From the NCBI GenBank assembly GCA_009599575.1, contig VWND01000010.1, positions 1,136,501 through 1,200,500 on the forward strand: a stretch of 64,000 nucleotides of DNA, given 5' to 3'. Each line of letters opens with the position of its first letter. Within the stretch, counting starts at the first letter, position 1. Under the pieces are notes generated by a model. That model saw only the letters and a program-made list of their open reading frames with translations, did not search any database and was not told the origin of the DNA. Source of the DNA: Blumeriella jaapii. Taxonomy: Eukaryota; Ascomycota; Leotiomycetes; Helotiales; Drepanopezizaceae. Made by a program: the position numbers and the translations under genes. Below are positions 10,970-23,055 of the stretch, one piece after another.

Positions 10970-11697
10970 GCTTGCTATGCGCGGCTTTTTCATCATCACC
11001 ATCGTCTTCGCCATATGATTGTTTGAATGGGAGACCACACAAATGCCGTGGCCTCGAGACCCGACTACATACTTGTTCAGGCAATAACTGTTTGTAATGA
11101 AATGCCGTTTTGACTGATCATTTTCTTTTCGTGTAGTCAGTATCTTGGGCCCCATATTGTGATCATTGATCAAAATCTAATATCTGTGAGGCCTAAAGAA
11201 CTCCCACTGCAGTTTTGTGGTCGTGAATCAAGAAGTGTGTAAGCTTTTACTTCCTACCTGCTAGTATTATGCATGGTGTTGTAAGAAAGATACACGCTTT
11301 AACTACACTTTGTAGGAAGATCGTGAAGGTTGAAAGTCAGGCAATATTCAAGGCGGACGGGAAATGTGTATTTCCAACCAATGGCAAGTATGAAACAGTA
11401 ATACTCATTTTCGTGTCATACATCACTTTCCACTTGTCGAGTATTCTACGGAACCTGCTCTCCATGAACGCAGTGGAGAACAATCCAACCTGTCAGTGAA
11501 GAGCTCGGTAGCTGGCTTGTTTTGTTTATCTTGTCCATATTTGCCAACTACCTTTCGAGAGTCAACTTGCATAGGAAACCCCTAGCTCGGCACGCTTCTA
11601 TGTCCCACGGAAAGTTCGAAGCTGTATAGTTTCACTAGCCTCTGTAGAGCTATCATCATCATCATCATCAGCTGCATTGTACATTGAAAAGGCTCAT
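10970..11697. other. Intergenic between convergent het-c and protoglobin genes
   Basis: 3' flanks of both genes. There is a short (ATC)n tract near 11651-11669. No gene recognised. Confidence 0.5.
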
Positions 11698-12670
11698 TTA
11701 CGCTTCCTGGACTGCATCCTTCACAGACTTCAAGCCTTCCCCCTTTCCCAAGCAACTCATCCCACTGAATGGGCAGATTCCAGCCGGCGGCGCACTCGTC
11801 TCGGCCGGAGTCCTCACTCCCTCGGCATCATCATCGTCATCATCGCTATCCACCAAGACTTTCCTTCCATGCATATAACCTTCCTTCTCGGCAGGGAAAT
11901 CCGCGTCTTCGACGGCAAAGTCGATGCCATCCCGGATATGCCACTTGGCGAACAGGTCGTTCTGGATCCAGATGACCTTGCTGAGCGCTTTGACGAGCGC
12001 TATCTTACGGTCCATGGGCAGCCGCGAGTGAGAGCACGGCTTCGGTCACGACCTCTTGTATGAAGCCCAGACAGACACCGAGATGGATATACTCCACGTG
12101 AAGGGGGTGCGTACGGCCAAGCCCGACGTGCATCATGCTACCATGCCACCAAAAAAAACCCCGTAAGCTTTTCATCTCCAAGGAGCCGCGCCGGGATGCC
12201 AGAGGAAGAATCGAAAGCGAACCCACCCGACTTTGTCAAGGTACTCCCAGAACGCCATCTGCGACGGGTCGGAGCACAGCTTGACCAGGTACGCGCGGAG
12301 GAACATCTTGCGGTGCACGATCTGCGGGCTGTCTTCGCTGAGCGTGGCGTCCATGGGGCCCTCGAAACTCGTGCTGCGGGTCTGGAAGGCGCGCGCCGTG
12401 ATGTCGAACTGCAGCAGCTTCTTGTAGACGGTGTTGACGACGGCTGGGATCAGTGTCTTGAGGTACTTGGAGCCCGAGACTAGGGCGTCGACATCCTCTG
12501 CGATCCGCACGCGTTAGTGCCCTGGTTGAAGGCGAGATCTCTGGACACGTGACAGAGACGTTCTTACTGCTGCTGAAGTCTAGGAAGCTGTGGAGATACT
12601 GGATTCGGGCTTCGAGGTTGGTGTGCAGCGCATCTCGGGAGATGTGCTGCATGGGAGGCGATGTTGACAT
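11698..12670 (-). CDS. Fungal protoglobin (globin-sensor-like heme protein), frame break near 12025
   Basis: Single-domain protoglobin: a heme protein of globin fold expected to bind O2, CO or NO. Exons on the minus strand: 12670..12568, 12497..12227 and 12137..11698. Conserved blocks are EARIQYLHSFLDF, KYLKTLIPAVVNTVYKKLLQ, STSFEGPMDA, HRKMFLRAYLVKLC, FWEYLDKVG, then MMHVGLGRTHPLHVEYIHLG. The second block holds the long helix, and the His of the HRKMF or HVGLG blocks is the probable heme ligand. After EVVTEAVLS the frame changes (+1 or -2) between about 12021 and 12032. The proper continuation MDRKIALVKALSKVIW lies in the next frame. A polyacidic linker and a Gly/Cys-containing tail end the protein. 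Unless corrected, the gene stops about 10 residues after the break. Confidence 0.8.
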
Positions 12671-14908
12671 GGTGATGGATGGATCTGCGTTAGCGACCGC
12701 GCCAGAGGAGGGACGATAGCTTGACAAAGACGACGGAACGATCAGAAGAATTGGCACTTGGGTAGAGACACTTGGATGTGTGAGATGAAGATGAAGCGAG
12801 CATCGGAATGTGATGCTATTTATAAGCTCAGGGTTGAATTCCGACATGTCTTCATGTCGCGGCGCTCGCATCCGGCCGGTCGACGAGAGACTTGTGGCGT
12901 GATTCATGCTGTTACACGTCGACGACCACGCCAGTTCTGCCGACAAGACCCGCTTCGTAACGCAAATTCTGGAAGTACGACATATGCTATGCATCCAGGG
13001 TCTGAGACGCAGATGTTCAAGCAAATGACGAATGACGAGAAAGGAAAACGAAGTACTTCTGACGAGATGTCGCTAAAAGAGCCGCCAGTGACCAATTTTC
13101 ATGTGTTCGCCTTTATCAGTGTGATGGCTAAAACATGCCGTCAAGAGTAACAATTTCGTAGGAATCTTATGGAGAGAGGCTCTGGTTTTTGCGTCGCTTG
13201 AGGAAATGGTGCGTTTGAGCATGGAAAGTTTGGCGAATTTCACTGCAAGTCTGGTTGGCCGGTGTTTGGTATACTGTACTGTACAATGCCGAACTGATAC
13301 TCGCTTGCCGAAGAGAAGGGGTGATCAAATCGCGAATCAGCGACAGTGGTGAAAAGCAATGCTCCTAGAGAGTATTAGCGAGTCTCACAGATCTTCCACG
13401 ATTCAAACATGGCGCGGAATGTTATATACACCTTTTCCGATTACTTGAAATAAATCGGCTGACGATCTGTATTGACAACAGCTCAACAGCAGTCTGCGCG
13501 GCGCATTCAAAGATACTGCTGTAAGAAGAGAATATGAACAGTCATGCGGTAATGAAGCGACTTAAATATGCCACCCACATTACTTGAATCAAGCCAGGTT
13601 GAGTGATGCATTTTCAGCGACGTGCTGTGGGACCAAAAACTGTGAAGATGTAACTGCATAAGACCTGCTTAAGAAATACTCGAAATCCTTGCCGGATGTT
13701 ACAATGGCAATAGGGACAGGCGCAACGTGAAAGACATCCTTCACCTCGCTGAGCATAGATATCTTCCCCTCAGACTAAAACCAAGACACTGATAGCGAGA
13801 GATTGCCGAGATCCATAAAGAGAGATTTTGAATTGAGAAATGATCCGGCAAGACAGATGAGGGAGAAATACTGTTATTGATTCGCGCTCCTGTTGCTGAG
13901 AATTACTGTAATGCTATACAGCGGCTTCATAGCCCCACAGGCTAAAACAACCTTTCGGATATGGTCATGTATTATAAGTACGACACTCATAAATACTTGA
14001 ACGTTTATTTCTATGCACGCATATGGAACACACAGGGCGCTGAAATCTCTGATTTCATCCAATAACCGGAGATGGGTGAGAGAGCGTCGACAAGAAGAGC
14101 TGACGTTGGAGTCTGAGCGGAGGGTTTTTGCTCGCTGCGAAATCACCAGGCCCACCAACAACATTCCATTAGTCACGGGTAATGCAGTAAACCCACGATT
14201 GAATTTCATTGATAGCGAAGTGGTTGATATGATTTCGGATCCCTCCGATCACAGTACTATCCCCAAAGGCATCGGGTCAAATATGCAATAGAAGTTACAG
14301 AAATAGTAAACAAGCAAGGTACCTAGGAGGTATGTAGGTTCTTTCAACTTGACTGGGTCCGAGATCAATGAGGGCACATGAGTAAGTAGAGGCTGCGGCT
14401 TGCAATCAAAATACAGCCATGTACAGCACATCGAAGGAAGCCAGGAGCTAGAGGATACAGTCAAGATAAGAGTGATACTTGGAATGCGAGAGCATGATCG
14501 TTGAAAAGTGATTTCCCGGAGTATCAACATTCCGAAGTACGCTGTTTCTGTTTCCACGTGAAAGACGGCACAACAACACGTGACCAGTGGAATTCCACTG
14601 TGATAAGCAAGGATGAGAGAGCCGAGTGAGGGGAGGCATTTTTCGTGAAAGAAAACAGAAAAATACCCCGAGCTCCGGTCATTGTGGAATGCAGAGCCCG
14701 CAAGCGCCGGGTGACGAGTGCGACGCTCGCTTAATGTGTTGACATCATCACTACTTAGTTGAGCATCAGCCTCGTCACAAGGCGCCGACGCTTCCATATC
14801 AACCGCAACACCCCCAAAAGAAAGTTCCAATCGTGCACGCTGAACATCACAGCATCACAGCATCAAGCTCATCTCAGGCCCAACACCACACATCTCTCCA
14901 CGTTCACG
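12671..14908. other. 2.2 kb intergenic, no gene seen
   Basis: Promoter side of both flanking genes. Several short ORFs exist, but none has biased composition, motifs or splice-compatible extensions. A TACTGTACTGTAC copy is at about 13273. Confidence 0.45.
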
Positions 14909-15899
14909 ATGGGCATTTCACACTCCACCGCCCGCTGGGTGGCCCCGGCCTCCTTCCTCGTCGACTTTGCCGCGCAGCAGTACGGCATGCTCAGCTCGCC
15001 CAACATGAAGGACGTGCATGATGCCAACCTCTCCTTCTGGTCGCCGCAGCCCTACTTCATCGCCGGCTTCTTCTTCCCGCAGCAGCTGTTCCAGCTGGCA
15101 TGGCTGTACCGGCTGTGGAAGCTGGACCCGCGGAAGGGCGCCAAGGAGCAGCAGGAGGTGAAACAGATGCTCGATTTCGTGCCCTATTACGCGGTGGGGA
15201 ACCTGTGTATTGCTTGTGCGTGTCTCCCATTTCCCATCATCCGAAAACATCCATCTGGGTGCCATCGTGACAAAGGCTGTGGTGGCAGGGGGCGGTGCGA
15301 GTGGGGGGTGTACAGTAGGAGCTGTAGCTAACGTGGTATCAAACAGCTTGGATGGTCTTCTGGAACGCCTCCTCTCTGAAGACAGCCAATGTCTTCGTGC
15401 TCATTAACTCCCTGACGCAGCTGTACTACGTCTTCGGCCGCCTGCGGCCCATGAACACGCGCTCCACGTCGTCCGTCCTCACGCACGTCGTCTCTAAGAC
15501 GTTCGCCGGCATCGGCGTCCTGGATCTCTTGCACAACGGCTCCGTCGCCTACTTCGACCACCAGGGCCCGAGCCTGGCCGTCAAGGCCGTGACGGGCGTG
15601 GGCTTCGCTGCCCTGGCCAGCGGGAGCGACTGGATCTTTGGTGGTTGTCTCGTGTATGATCTCGTCGCCCTGGCCGTGGGCCAGCGGGGCATCGGAGAGA
15701 CGGGCTGGAGCAACTTGCTGGGCGTGTACGCGCTTGCCACCGCGGGTATCGTGGCCGCGAAGAATCTTGTGAGGTAGGTGCGGCACGTCAGCTTGCTACA
15801 TCGCTGCAGATGGTGTGCTGATCTGTGGCAAGACCGCCATACGTTAGGGAAGATACCCCGGGGTATGTGGAGGCTGCTACTGAGGATGAGGAACTGTGA
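14909..15899 (+). CDS. Unrecognised fungal multi-pass membrane protein
   Basis: I do not recognise the family by name. Exons: 14909..15215, 15347..15773 and 15848..15899 give 261 aa. A simpler model reads through the second donor and stops at TAG 15775 (245 aa). I prefer the three-exon model because GTAGGTGC is a good donor, TTAG an acceptor, and the added exon gives an acidic tail (REDTPGYVEAATEDEEL). The protein has several hydrophobic helices: FIAGFFFPQQLFQLAWLY, YAVGNLCIASWMVFW, VFVLINSLTQLYYVF, and a Gly/Ala-rich helix at the end (YALATAGIVAAKNLV). The exon sequence is GC-rich with strong third-position C/G, unlike its flanks, which supports real coding. It stands alone, with no obvious partner genes. 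Confidence 0.75.
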
Positions 15900-16498
15900 G
15901 TGTGGTGGTAATGGGCTTTGGAGGAGATAGGTGAATGCGCGAGTGCTTGTCGGCAAAAGGGAGAGCATGGCGTTGGTGGCATTTTCCTCGGTACCTTTGT
16001 TCGCGTAGGAGGTTACAGGTGCCTGGTATTTACGAACATCATCACTCCCACAACAAGATACTCCAGCCAAGATGTTCTTTGTGTCAAGCGCAAGCGATAA
16101 ACTGACAGCCCCCGGCCTTGAGCCCCTCACTTCTGATATGTACAATTCCCACCAGCAAGCATCCCGAAAATCCATCATTCCACCGATCCATCGCCAACGC
16201 CGTGCCGAATCACGCCTTTCAAAGCGCTACCCAAATCCTTCAAATCTCCAAACCCTCCCCCCTCGCCAGCCCCATCTATCATCTATCCTCTCCCCACGCG
16301 TCCGGGGATTCATTTCTCCCCTCCAATCTCACGTCCTCTATTACTCCCTGCCCAATCCTCCCCGTCTCGGCTGGTCCTCGCCCTTCGGCACCTGCAGTAT
16401 AGCTCGCCGACCAGCCAGCCCACCAAGCAGCTGGGCAGATATTCACTGGTCAGGTCGACGACTGCCTGCCTGCAAGGTCTTCGAGGGATGCTTGTTGT

Positions 16499-16525
16499 AC
16501 ATACATACATACATACATACATACA
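16499..16525. repeat. (CATA)n microsatellite
   Basis: Six to seven CATA units next to the GA tract. Confidence 0.9.
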
Positions 16526-16598
16526 CATGTTTAGGTTCTCGGCCCGTGACGTCGGTTCGTCGGGTAATGCAGTGAGTGCGATGGAAAGAGGGACTTGA

Positions 16599-16600
<2 letters not shown>

Positions 16601-16642
<42 letters not shown>
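16601..16642. repeat. (GA)n microsatellite
   Basis: Uninterrupted GA dinucleotide run of 21 units. Confidence 0.95.
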
Positions 16643-16643
<1 letters not shown>

Positions 16644-17078
16644 GTAGATAGAAGACTCATGATAGGATATGATACCTTTCTTCCCTCCACCCCACCTGCA
16701 TGCACACATACACATCTACATATACAAATACAAATACATATAAAAAGGAAAATCCCCGTTCAGGCAACTGTAGAAAAAGAGGGGAAAGAAAGAGGAAACC
16801 CGAGCTGAAAGACTTCTCACGAATCGGGCCCCCTCTTTCCTCGCGCCCGCGGTGTCTGAGGAAGAAGCGCATGTCCCCAGCATGCACTTTTCTACCACCA
16901 AGAAACCTGAGGGGGAAGCTACAGGCCAAAATACATCAATCAGCGCACCAATGACACCCGGTTCCCAGTCTGCTGTTCCGAGGCTGTTGTGTGCGTGTGG
17001 ATGCACGCATGCAGGCAGGCAGGCAGGCATGTACTGTACGGTGGGTGGGTGTGGCATGGTCTAAGAGCGGATGCTGCA

Positions 17079-17103
17079 CTGTACTGTACTGTACTGTACT
17101 GTA
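17079..17103. repeat. (TACTG)n microsatellite
   Basis: Five tandem TACTG units; a member of the dispersed TACTGTAC family in this window. Confidence 0.9.
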
Positions 17104-17742
17104 TAGTGCGAGACGGACGGCGTGCCGGTGTCTTTCTCTCGTCGTCTCGTGATCGGCTTGTTAGGTGTATGTCTGAGGACTACTTCTGTACATATCTGGT
17201 ACATATCTAGTACAACCGTGTTTGCATGTAGGGAGAGGGGGGTTGAGCTTTAGGAGGGACGCGCTTCAACTCGCGAGAGATGGTATGGGATTCTCTTTCC
17301 TTAGGCTTCTCTTCTCTGTTCTTTTCTTTTCCGTCTCGATGATTCAAGCTCGATGGATCGAGAAGGAGGTAGATTCGCCAAAGGAGCTGCTTGCGAGTGG
17401 GCTTGGGTTTAGGGTGGGGTCTCCTTTTTCCTCGTCAAAGGCTTAGTTTTCTTTTCCTCTTCGCCTCCTCTCTCTTTCTCTTGCACCTCCACACACCCCC
17501 CTTCCCCGACAGGCGTCCTCGACGACGAAAGGGGCCCCTCGATCGGTAAACATGGCCGGTCGCTAAGCGAGCTCGGGCGCCAAGGCCGCCATCGTCATCA
17601 AGCTTCCAGCTCCTCTCAGTCCCATCTTCCCACGACGCCTCTCTCTGCAACGTCCCAATCTGCACGCCACCGCACTCGCACAAACGCGGCCGTGGTTGCG
17701 CTGTTGTGCGCGCTCTCGGAGACGGGACAGGATGCCCGAAGA

Positions 17743-17783
17743 CGTCAAGTCAGGTCAAGTCAGGTCAGGTCAGGTCAGGTCTG
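17743..17783. repeat. (AGGTC)n-type microsatellite
   Basis: About eight units of GTCAA/GTCAG. Confidence 0.85.
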
Positions 17784-18734
17784 GTCCCGTCAGCCTCACG
17801 CTAGTTGCCCGTGGCCTTTTCTCGCTTCTTTGTAAGACCGGGCGCATCGACAGAATCGAGAAGAGCAGTTCCTCCGGACTCTTGCGCGGAGCGGACGCTG
17901 AGCTATCTAAACCCTCGAATGGAAAGAGAGGAAGGGTTGGGCCTATGACGGTGGTTGTGACAGCACACCCGAGCACAGCACCACCCGTCCTGGGCTGCGA
18001 GGTGCCGATCCCATCGGTCGATGAGATGAGACGAGACGAGGAGAGAAGAGAAAAGAAGAGAGGCTATCTCGTCCCAAGATGGCTTCGAGACAACGGGCGT
18101 GGCCCAAGGAATGAGTGCGGCAGAGCTCCACGGTAGACAGGATGCTGCACAGGTGCATGTCCATCGCATGACACGAAACAACGACCGCCGCGCTAGAAGG
18201 TGGAAGATGGAAATCTCGAGCGTCTGTGTGATGGGAGTAGTCCAAGCTCGTCGCTCGCGCGCTCAGGCTTTTGCTGAAAGCGCCGGCTGCTTCGAATGCC
18301 TATCGATTCGGAGCACGCATGGCGTCGCGGGCTTCTCGAGCGCCCCCGAGAACAGAACAGAGCAGAGCGCATCTATCTGCATCTGAACCGCGCTCGACCA
18401 CGAGGCCCAAGACGGGGAGACAATCGATCTCACGGCGCCGAACGGGTGACCCGTGCCCCCTCCGGATTCGACAGCACGCCCATCTTCCCAGCATTCAGCA
18501 CATCTCGCGCATGATGACGCGCCAGCTGGACACAGGAATAGGTTGGGTAGCTGTGGCAAATGGACATGAGTGAGCGAAGGATGCCACGCAGGCTCCGGCG
18601 AAACATCGCATCGCACACCAGAGATGGTGACTGTGACCTACAGTACCTATCAGTAGGAGTGAGGCAGGAATGGTGGAATCGAGATCGGAAACAGCCAGCC
18701 AGAGTTCTGGACTACTGCTCCTCTTCTCGCGAGC

Positions 18735-18887
18735 GTCATCATTATCATCATCAAGATCATTCTCACCACCACCACCATCCTCATCCTCATCCTCATCTTC
18801 ATCCTTATCCTTATCATCCTCATCATCTTCATCATCGTCATCGTCATCGTCATCGTCATCATCGTCATCATTATCGTCCGAGGATCC
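18735..18887. repeat. (CAT)n/(CTT)n-type trinucleotide tract
   Basis: About 150 bp of imperfect CAT/CTT/CAC triplets. Read on the minus strand they give a long poly-Asp run, which I consider non-coding. Confidence 0.85.
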
Positions 18888-19371
18888 TCGGGCGTCAAAC
18901 GAGTAACAAGCCTCGAAAGCAGTGGCACACCACTCCAGACAGCATGACGCCCGGTAGATCTTTCGCGGTCTCGCGGGAACTAAAATCCCCCTTTGCACCG
19001 CGGCGTCAGTCACGATGCAGCTAAACGAGAGACACCCGACCCGAGGAGGAGTTGGTGCCTCAGGTGGCAGATGACGAAACGGAAGAACGTTTCGATGATC
19101 AGCGGCGAAGCGACGGCGACGGCACACGCGAAGACGTCTGGAATCTCGGGACCGTGCAAGCTTGAGCGCCGAGGACGATGACTGTTTGCTGAACGGGGAA
19201 CACCAACACCAACGTTGGATCCACGTCCAGTAGGTACCGTAGCGTACACACAGTACATCGCGTGCCGGTAGCCAGGTCGCAGTCGAGTGAAATGGGTTCG
19301 GTAAATCTCGGTAGGTGCAGTGATTGCTGGTAGGTCGATACAAGCATAGGTACTATGGTGTTTATGATGCA

Positions 19372-19547
19372 CCGAGAGTTTACACACCTAGATTTTACAC
19401 AGCTAGAGTTTACACACCAAGAGTTTACACACCAAGAGTTTACACACCAAAGTTTACACACCTAGATTTTACACACCAAGAGTTTACACACAAAAGTTTA
19501 CACACCTAGATTTTACACACCAAAGTTTACACACCTAGAGTTTATCG
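19372..19547. repeat. 14-15 bp minisatellite, core TTTACACACC
   Basis: Twelve or so tandem copies of AGAGTTTACACACCA with variants (TAGATTTTACACACC, AAAGTTTACACACC). Unit length is near constant. Confidence 0.9.
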
Positions 19548-20639
19548 CGTGCATTCATTCGTATGTATGTACAGTAGGTGGTAATCAAGATTGAACCGTC
19601 TGTCTACACACACACAGCTCTTCCCTCGGGTTGCCCATCCTGCGGTCCAGCGCGCGTCGCGTTCCCTCGCCGGCCCATCTTCCACCGTGCCGTTCTACGT
19701 GAGGACCCATCTCATCTCATCTCAGTTTTCGGTTTTCGTACTCTTCACTGGGTGATTACATGCTTGCTTGCCTGCTTCACCATGTTGACATCTTCACGGA
19801 GTCCTATTCCGTGACCTGTTTCTTTGTTTACATGTTTACACGTTTGGCATGCACGCCACTCCTCTGATCCCGGCAGCACCGTACCGCTACTGTAGGTATA
19901 GGTAGACCAGTATGTACAGTACAGTACTGTGTATCTGTGTATGTACTGTACAGTAAGTACCTATGTGTGCACAGTATGTATGTGTCGTAGGGATCCGCGC
20001 CTCTCCGCCGACGCCACGGATCCATGTCCCGCCGTGCTTCTGAGCGCTCATTGGGATAGGATAGGATAGGGGGAGCATGCACCAAGGGTCCATGATGTAA
20101 TTCGCTTGGCGTACGTGGATGGCCTCGCTTAGGCCTCCGCTAGCTTGGGGGGGGCGAAGGGGCGAGGAGGAGGAAAGTAAACAAACACCGATATCCACAG
20201 CAGCAACGGATGACGGCTCACGAGTCGGGGGGTTTTTTTTTTCTTTTTTTTCTTTACGGTAGATTGGTTGGGGGGTTGGTGGTGGTGGGTTGGGTTTGTG
20301 GATTGGTGTTGTGCTGTGGTCGTGTCCGTGTGGGTGTGTGTGTTGGTGTGTTGGTGGAGATCGTGGTTTCAGAGATATACAGCACCTGGGGCTCGGCTGC
20401 TGCTGAGGTCGACGCCGTGACGTTCCCAGCGTCGCTCGGCGGTGGCAGCTGGGAACCATGACGAGATGTGCAGAGCGCTACGGCAGATGGAAGGAAAGGG
20501 ATGGTTCCTCCGGTGGCATCGAGATCTCGACGAGAGTCCACGGCAGACGTGGCACCATGATCACGACCCCGTCCGTCTGGTTCCCTCCGGAGCCGGGTCG
20601 TCAGAGGAACGGGGTACGGGGTACGGGGTACGGGGGCAC

Positions 20640-20688
20640 GGGTGGATGCGGTGCGGTGCGGTGCGGTGCGGTGCTGTGCTGTGCTGGA
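20640..20688. repeat. (GGTGC)n microsatellite
   Basis: Tandem GGTGC with a transition to GTGCT at its end, preceded by GGGGTAC repeats at 20610-20634. Confidence 0.9.
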
Positions 20689-21289
20689 CCGTACAGTCAG
20701 ATGTGAAATTCGGTGTTCTCGTCGGTATCTCTTAATCTCTTCTCGGCCGCACTCCGCACCCGTCCGCGTCGGCTCTACGTCGTCCAGTACCGGAACTTTA
20801 GGACACCAACACCCCCCTTGCCACGTCAGTAAGGCCATCGTGCCGTGAACGACGTACCGTAGGTCCGAACACCGAGGTCCTGTCCCCGGGAAAGTTTGCG
20901 AGGCAGGGGACACACGGAAGCCAGGAGGCGGCGGTCCGGCGTGCGCCAGAGCGCCGAATCGAGAATCCGCCAAATGCCATTCTCGCAGCGAAACTTCCCC
21001 TGCCCTCCCCTCCCCTCCCCACCGGCCTCGGTCTCGCCTCGTGTTTCGTCTGGTTCGCGCGTGGCGCGTCACGTGCCGGGCGTCGCGGGCGGTCATGATC
21101 GGCAGGGTCTCGCGGCGTCCAGCACGTCCGAACTCTGCTCGGCGCCGCGGCCAATGACGACGAGATGATGGGGGAAACCCTCGGCAGGGATATCGCGATC
21201 GAGGGGCGAAGCGGTGCGGTGGGGGCGTAGGGGTCCTGCTCAATGCGGTTTGGCGCTCGCGCTAGATGAGAGGCTTGAGGTCGTCGTGG

Positions 21290-21318
21290 GTGCTGAGTGC
21301 TGAGTGCTGAGTGCTGAC
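21290..21318. repeat. (GTGCTGA)4 repeat
   Basis: Four tandem 7-bp units about 280 bp upstream of the short ORF at 21596. Confidence 0.85.
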
Positions 21319-21371
21319 TGAGGTGCGCGGCGTGAGGCGCGAGCTGTGGTCGTGCAGAGGGGACACCAAGG

Positions 21372-21380
21372 AGTATATAT
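21372..21380 (+). promoter_or_regulatory. Possible TATA box for the short ORF at 21596
   Basis: TATATATGG lies about 220 bp before the start codon and is followed by a C/A-rich stretch (CACCACCACC), as in many fungal 5' UTRs. Confidence 0.35.
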
Positions 21381-21595
21381 GGCGAGGGGCCTGCGCCGGG
21401 TGCACGATTTTGCTCTCGTTGGCAACCTACACCATCTACACCTCCATCATCAAGCCACGTCAAATCGAGTTGAGCTCGGTATACGCGATCTCTCTCCAAG
21501 TCACCACGAACTCACGGCTTTCACATTTATACACTCCTCGCCTACGACCACATACCACCCACCACCCCACCACCACCACCCACCACACCCCCGCC

Positions 21596-21895
21596 ATGTC
21601 TTCTCCCTACAACTCCCAGCCCCAATCGGCGTTCTCCTCCTCGCCCACGTCGTCGCAAACCCACGACCAGCACGACGACCTGGACTCCTCATCCTCCTCG
21701 GCATCCGTGTCCTCCTCCCTCTCCAACTACACGCGCGAGATGCACCAGCACACCAAGCGCCAGATGGAAGCCGCGTCGCGCTCGGCGCGGAGACGCTCGG
21801 CGGGCGAGGGCAGCAGCGGCGGCAAGACGCACGGCCACGCGCGGCTGGATCAGCAGGGGAGCGTGTCGAGTCTGGGGAGCAACTCGAGCTCGTGA
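21596..21895 (+). CDS. Small Ser-rich hypothetical protein (99 aa)
   Basis: Single-exon ORF, MSSPYNSQPQSAFSS to the C-terminus SVSSLGSNSSS. Residues 1-45 are Ser-rich and disordered. A basic, helix-like middle follows (NYTREMHQHTKRQMEAASRS, then ARRRSAGEG), then another Ser/Gly tail. Codon third positions are strongly C/G, unlike the surrounding repeats, and the start follows a typical C/A-rich leader. It resembles short conserved hypothetical proteins of Pezizomycotina with a YTxEMHxHTKRQ core, but this is from memory and no function can be given. It is the only likely gene in about 9 kb. Confidence 0.6.
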   Translation: MSSPYNSQPQSAFSSSPTSSQTHDQHDDLDSSSSSASVSSSLSNYTREMHQHTKRQMEAASRSARRRSAGEGSSGGKTHGHARLDQQGSVSSLGSNSSS

Positions 21896-22970
21896 GCGCA
21901 CACGGCTGCGATGATGCTCGCCTCCCGACAGACGGAGGACGAGCGCGAGACCGAGGGCGGGACGGCGATGTGCATGAGTGATTGAACTGGCGGCATTAGG
22001 AGCGAGCGTGTGGTTCTTCGTGCTTCTGGGGGGGAAGATCTAGAGGTCTGCATACGCGGCTGGACATCTCTCCTGTGTCGGGGATTGCGAATCGCGCACG
22101 AGAGGCGAGACGGGAGATGGACGGACAGACATTTCGAGGGCTGCGGCATCTACGTTCTACACGGCTACATGGCAAGCATTGGGAGGCGTACGGGGAGGGG
22201 AGTCTTTCTCGCTCATAGCTTTCTACACATTCTGGCGCGATGGATCGGGCATCCGGCTCTCACTGCAATGCAAGCATCTGTTTGACATCTCATCTCCTCG
22301 AATCATGGTTCCCATCTCCTCCCTCACGGTCTTCGCCGTGAGCCCGTTGATCGCGAATTAACCTTCCCACGAGAATGACTCGTCCTTGCAGATGAATATG
22401 CAGTTGAGGGGGGGGGGCGCAAATGGCAATCTTCACCCGCGCACATCGGAATTGCGGCCTTTTCGCCATCCTGTACGCCCCGGCTTGCATGTGGCATACC
22501 ATTTGCCCGTGCCCGCTTTTTCCGGATTTCCCCATCTTGGGCAGAGAATACGGCGCCGAGCACAGCGCAGCGCAGATAACTGTGCGTGGGGTTGTCTGGG
22601 GGGGGGGGGTCGTATTGCATGCAGTGCTGTACATTCAGTCAGTGAGGAAGGGCAAACAAAACAGCTGGCCACAGGTGTCAAAAGCATGTAGGTATCTTCC
22701 TTGTGCTTGTGCTTGGCTTGGCCTCCTGGCCACGTACACGCATGTCCTATCCTATGAATCCTTCGACAGTACATACTTTCTCTACACGTACAGTATGTCC
22801 TGTGACTGATTACCGTACTTCTACTGCACATACTTTAGATGGAGTCGGGAACTCTATTCGTGCCAGTCGCGAACTGTATTCGTGGCGCTGTTTGGCCATC
22901 CCGTGGTCACAGTCCTGTCGCTGTGGTTTTTTTCCCCAGAGTTCCACTTCCCTGCAGCGGTTATGTACTG

Positions 22971-23015
22971 TGCTGTACTGTGCTGTACTGTACTGTACTG
23001 TACTGTACTGTACCT
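22971..23015. repeat. TACTG/TGCTG repeat tract
   Basis: TACTGTGCTGTACTGTGCTG followed by pure TACTG units, directly adjacent to a GAA tract. Confidence 0.9.
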
Positions 23016-23055
23016 GAAGAAGAAGAAGAAGAAGAAGAAGAAGAAGAAGAAGACG
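23016..23055. repeat. (GAA)n microsatellite
   Basis: About 13 GAA triplets. Confidence 0.9.

Larger units (their letters stand above)
15900..21595. other. Gene-poor, simple-repeat-rich region (left part)
   Basis: 5.7 kb with GA, CATA, TACTG, AGGTC, CAT, GGTGC and GTGCTGA tracts and a TTTACACACC minisatellite. ORFs of up to 329 codons exist on the minus strand, but they are low-complexity readings of repeats and GC-rich DNA. Confidence 0.55.

Noticed and set aside
18495..19343. 282-codon minus-strand ORF with a long Asp run
   Set aside because: The Asp run comes from the CAT trinucleotide tract; flanking parts look random and Cys/Arg-rich.
19372..19547. Regular array considered as CRISPR
   Set aside because: Units are contiguous 14-15 bp copies without unique spacers, and the genome is fungal; it is a minisatellite.
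20254..21243. 329-codon ORF on the minus strand
   Set aside because: Arg/Pro/Thr-rich reading of GC-rich DNA and GGTGC repeats (HRTAPHRTAS), no motif, no homology pattern, no promoter-like leader.
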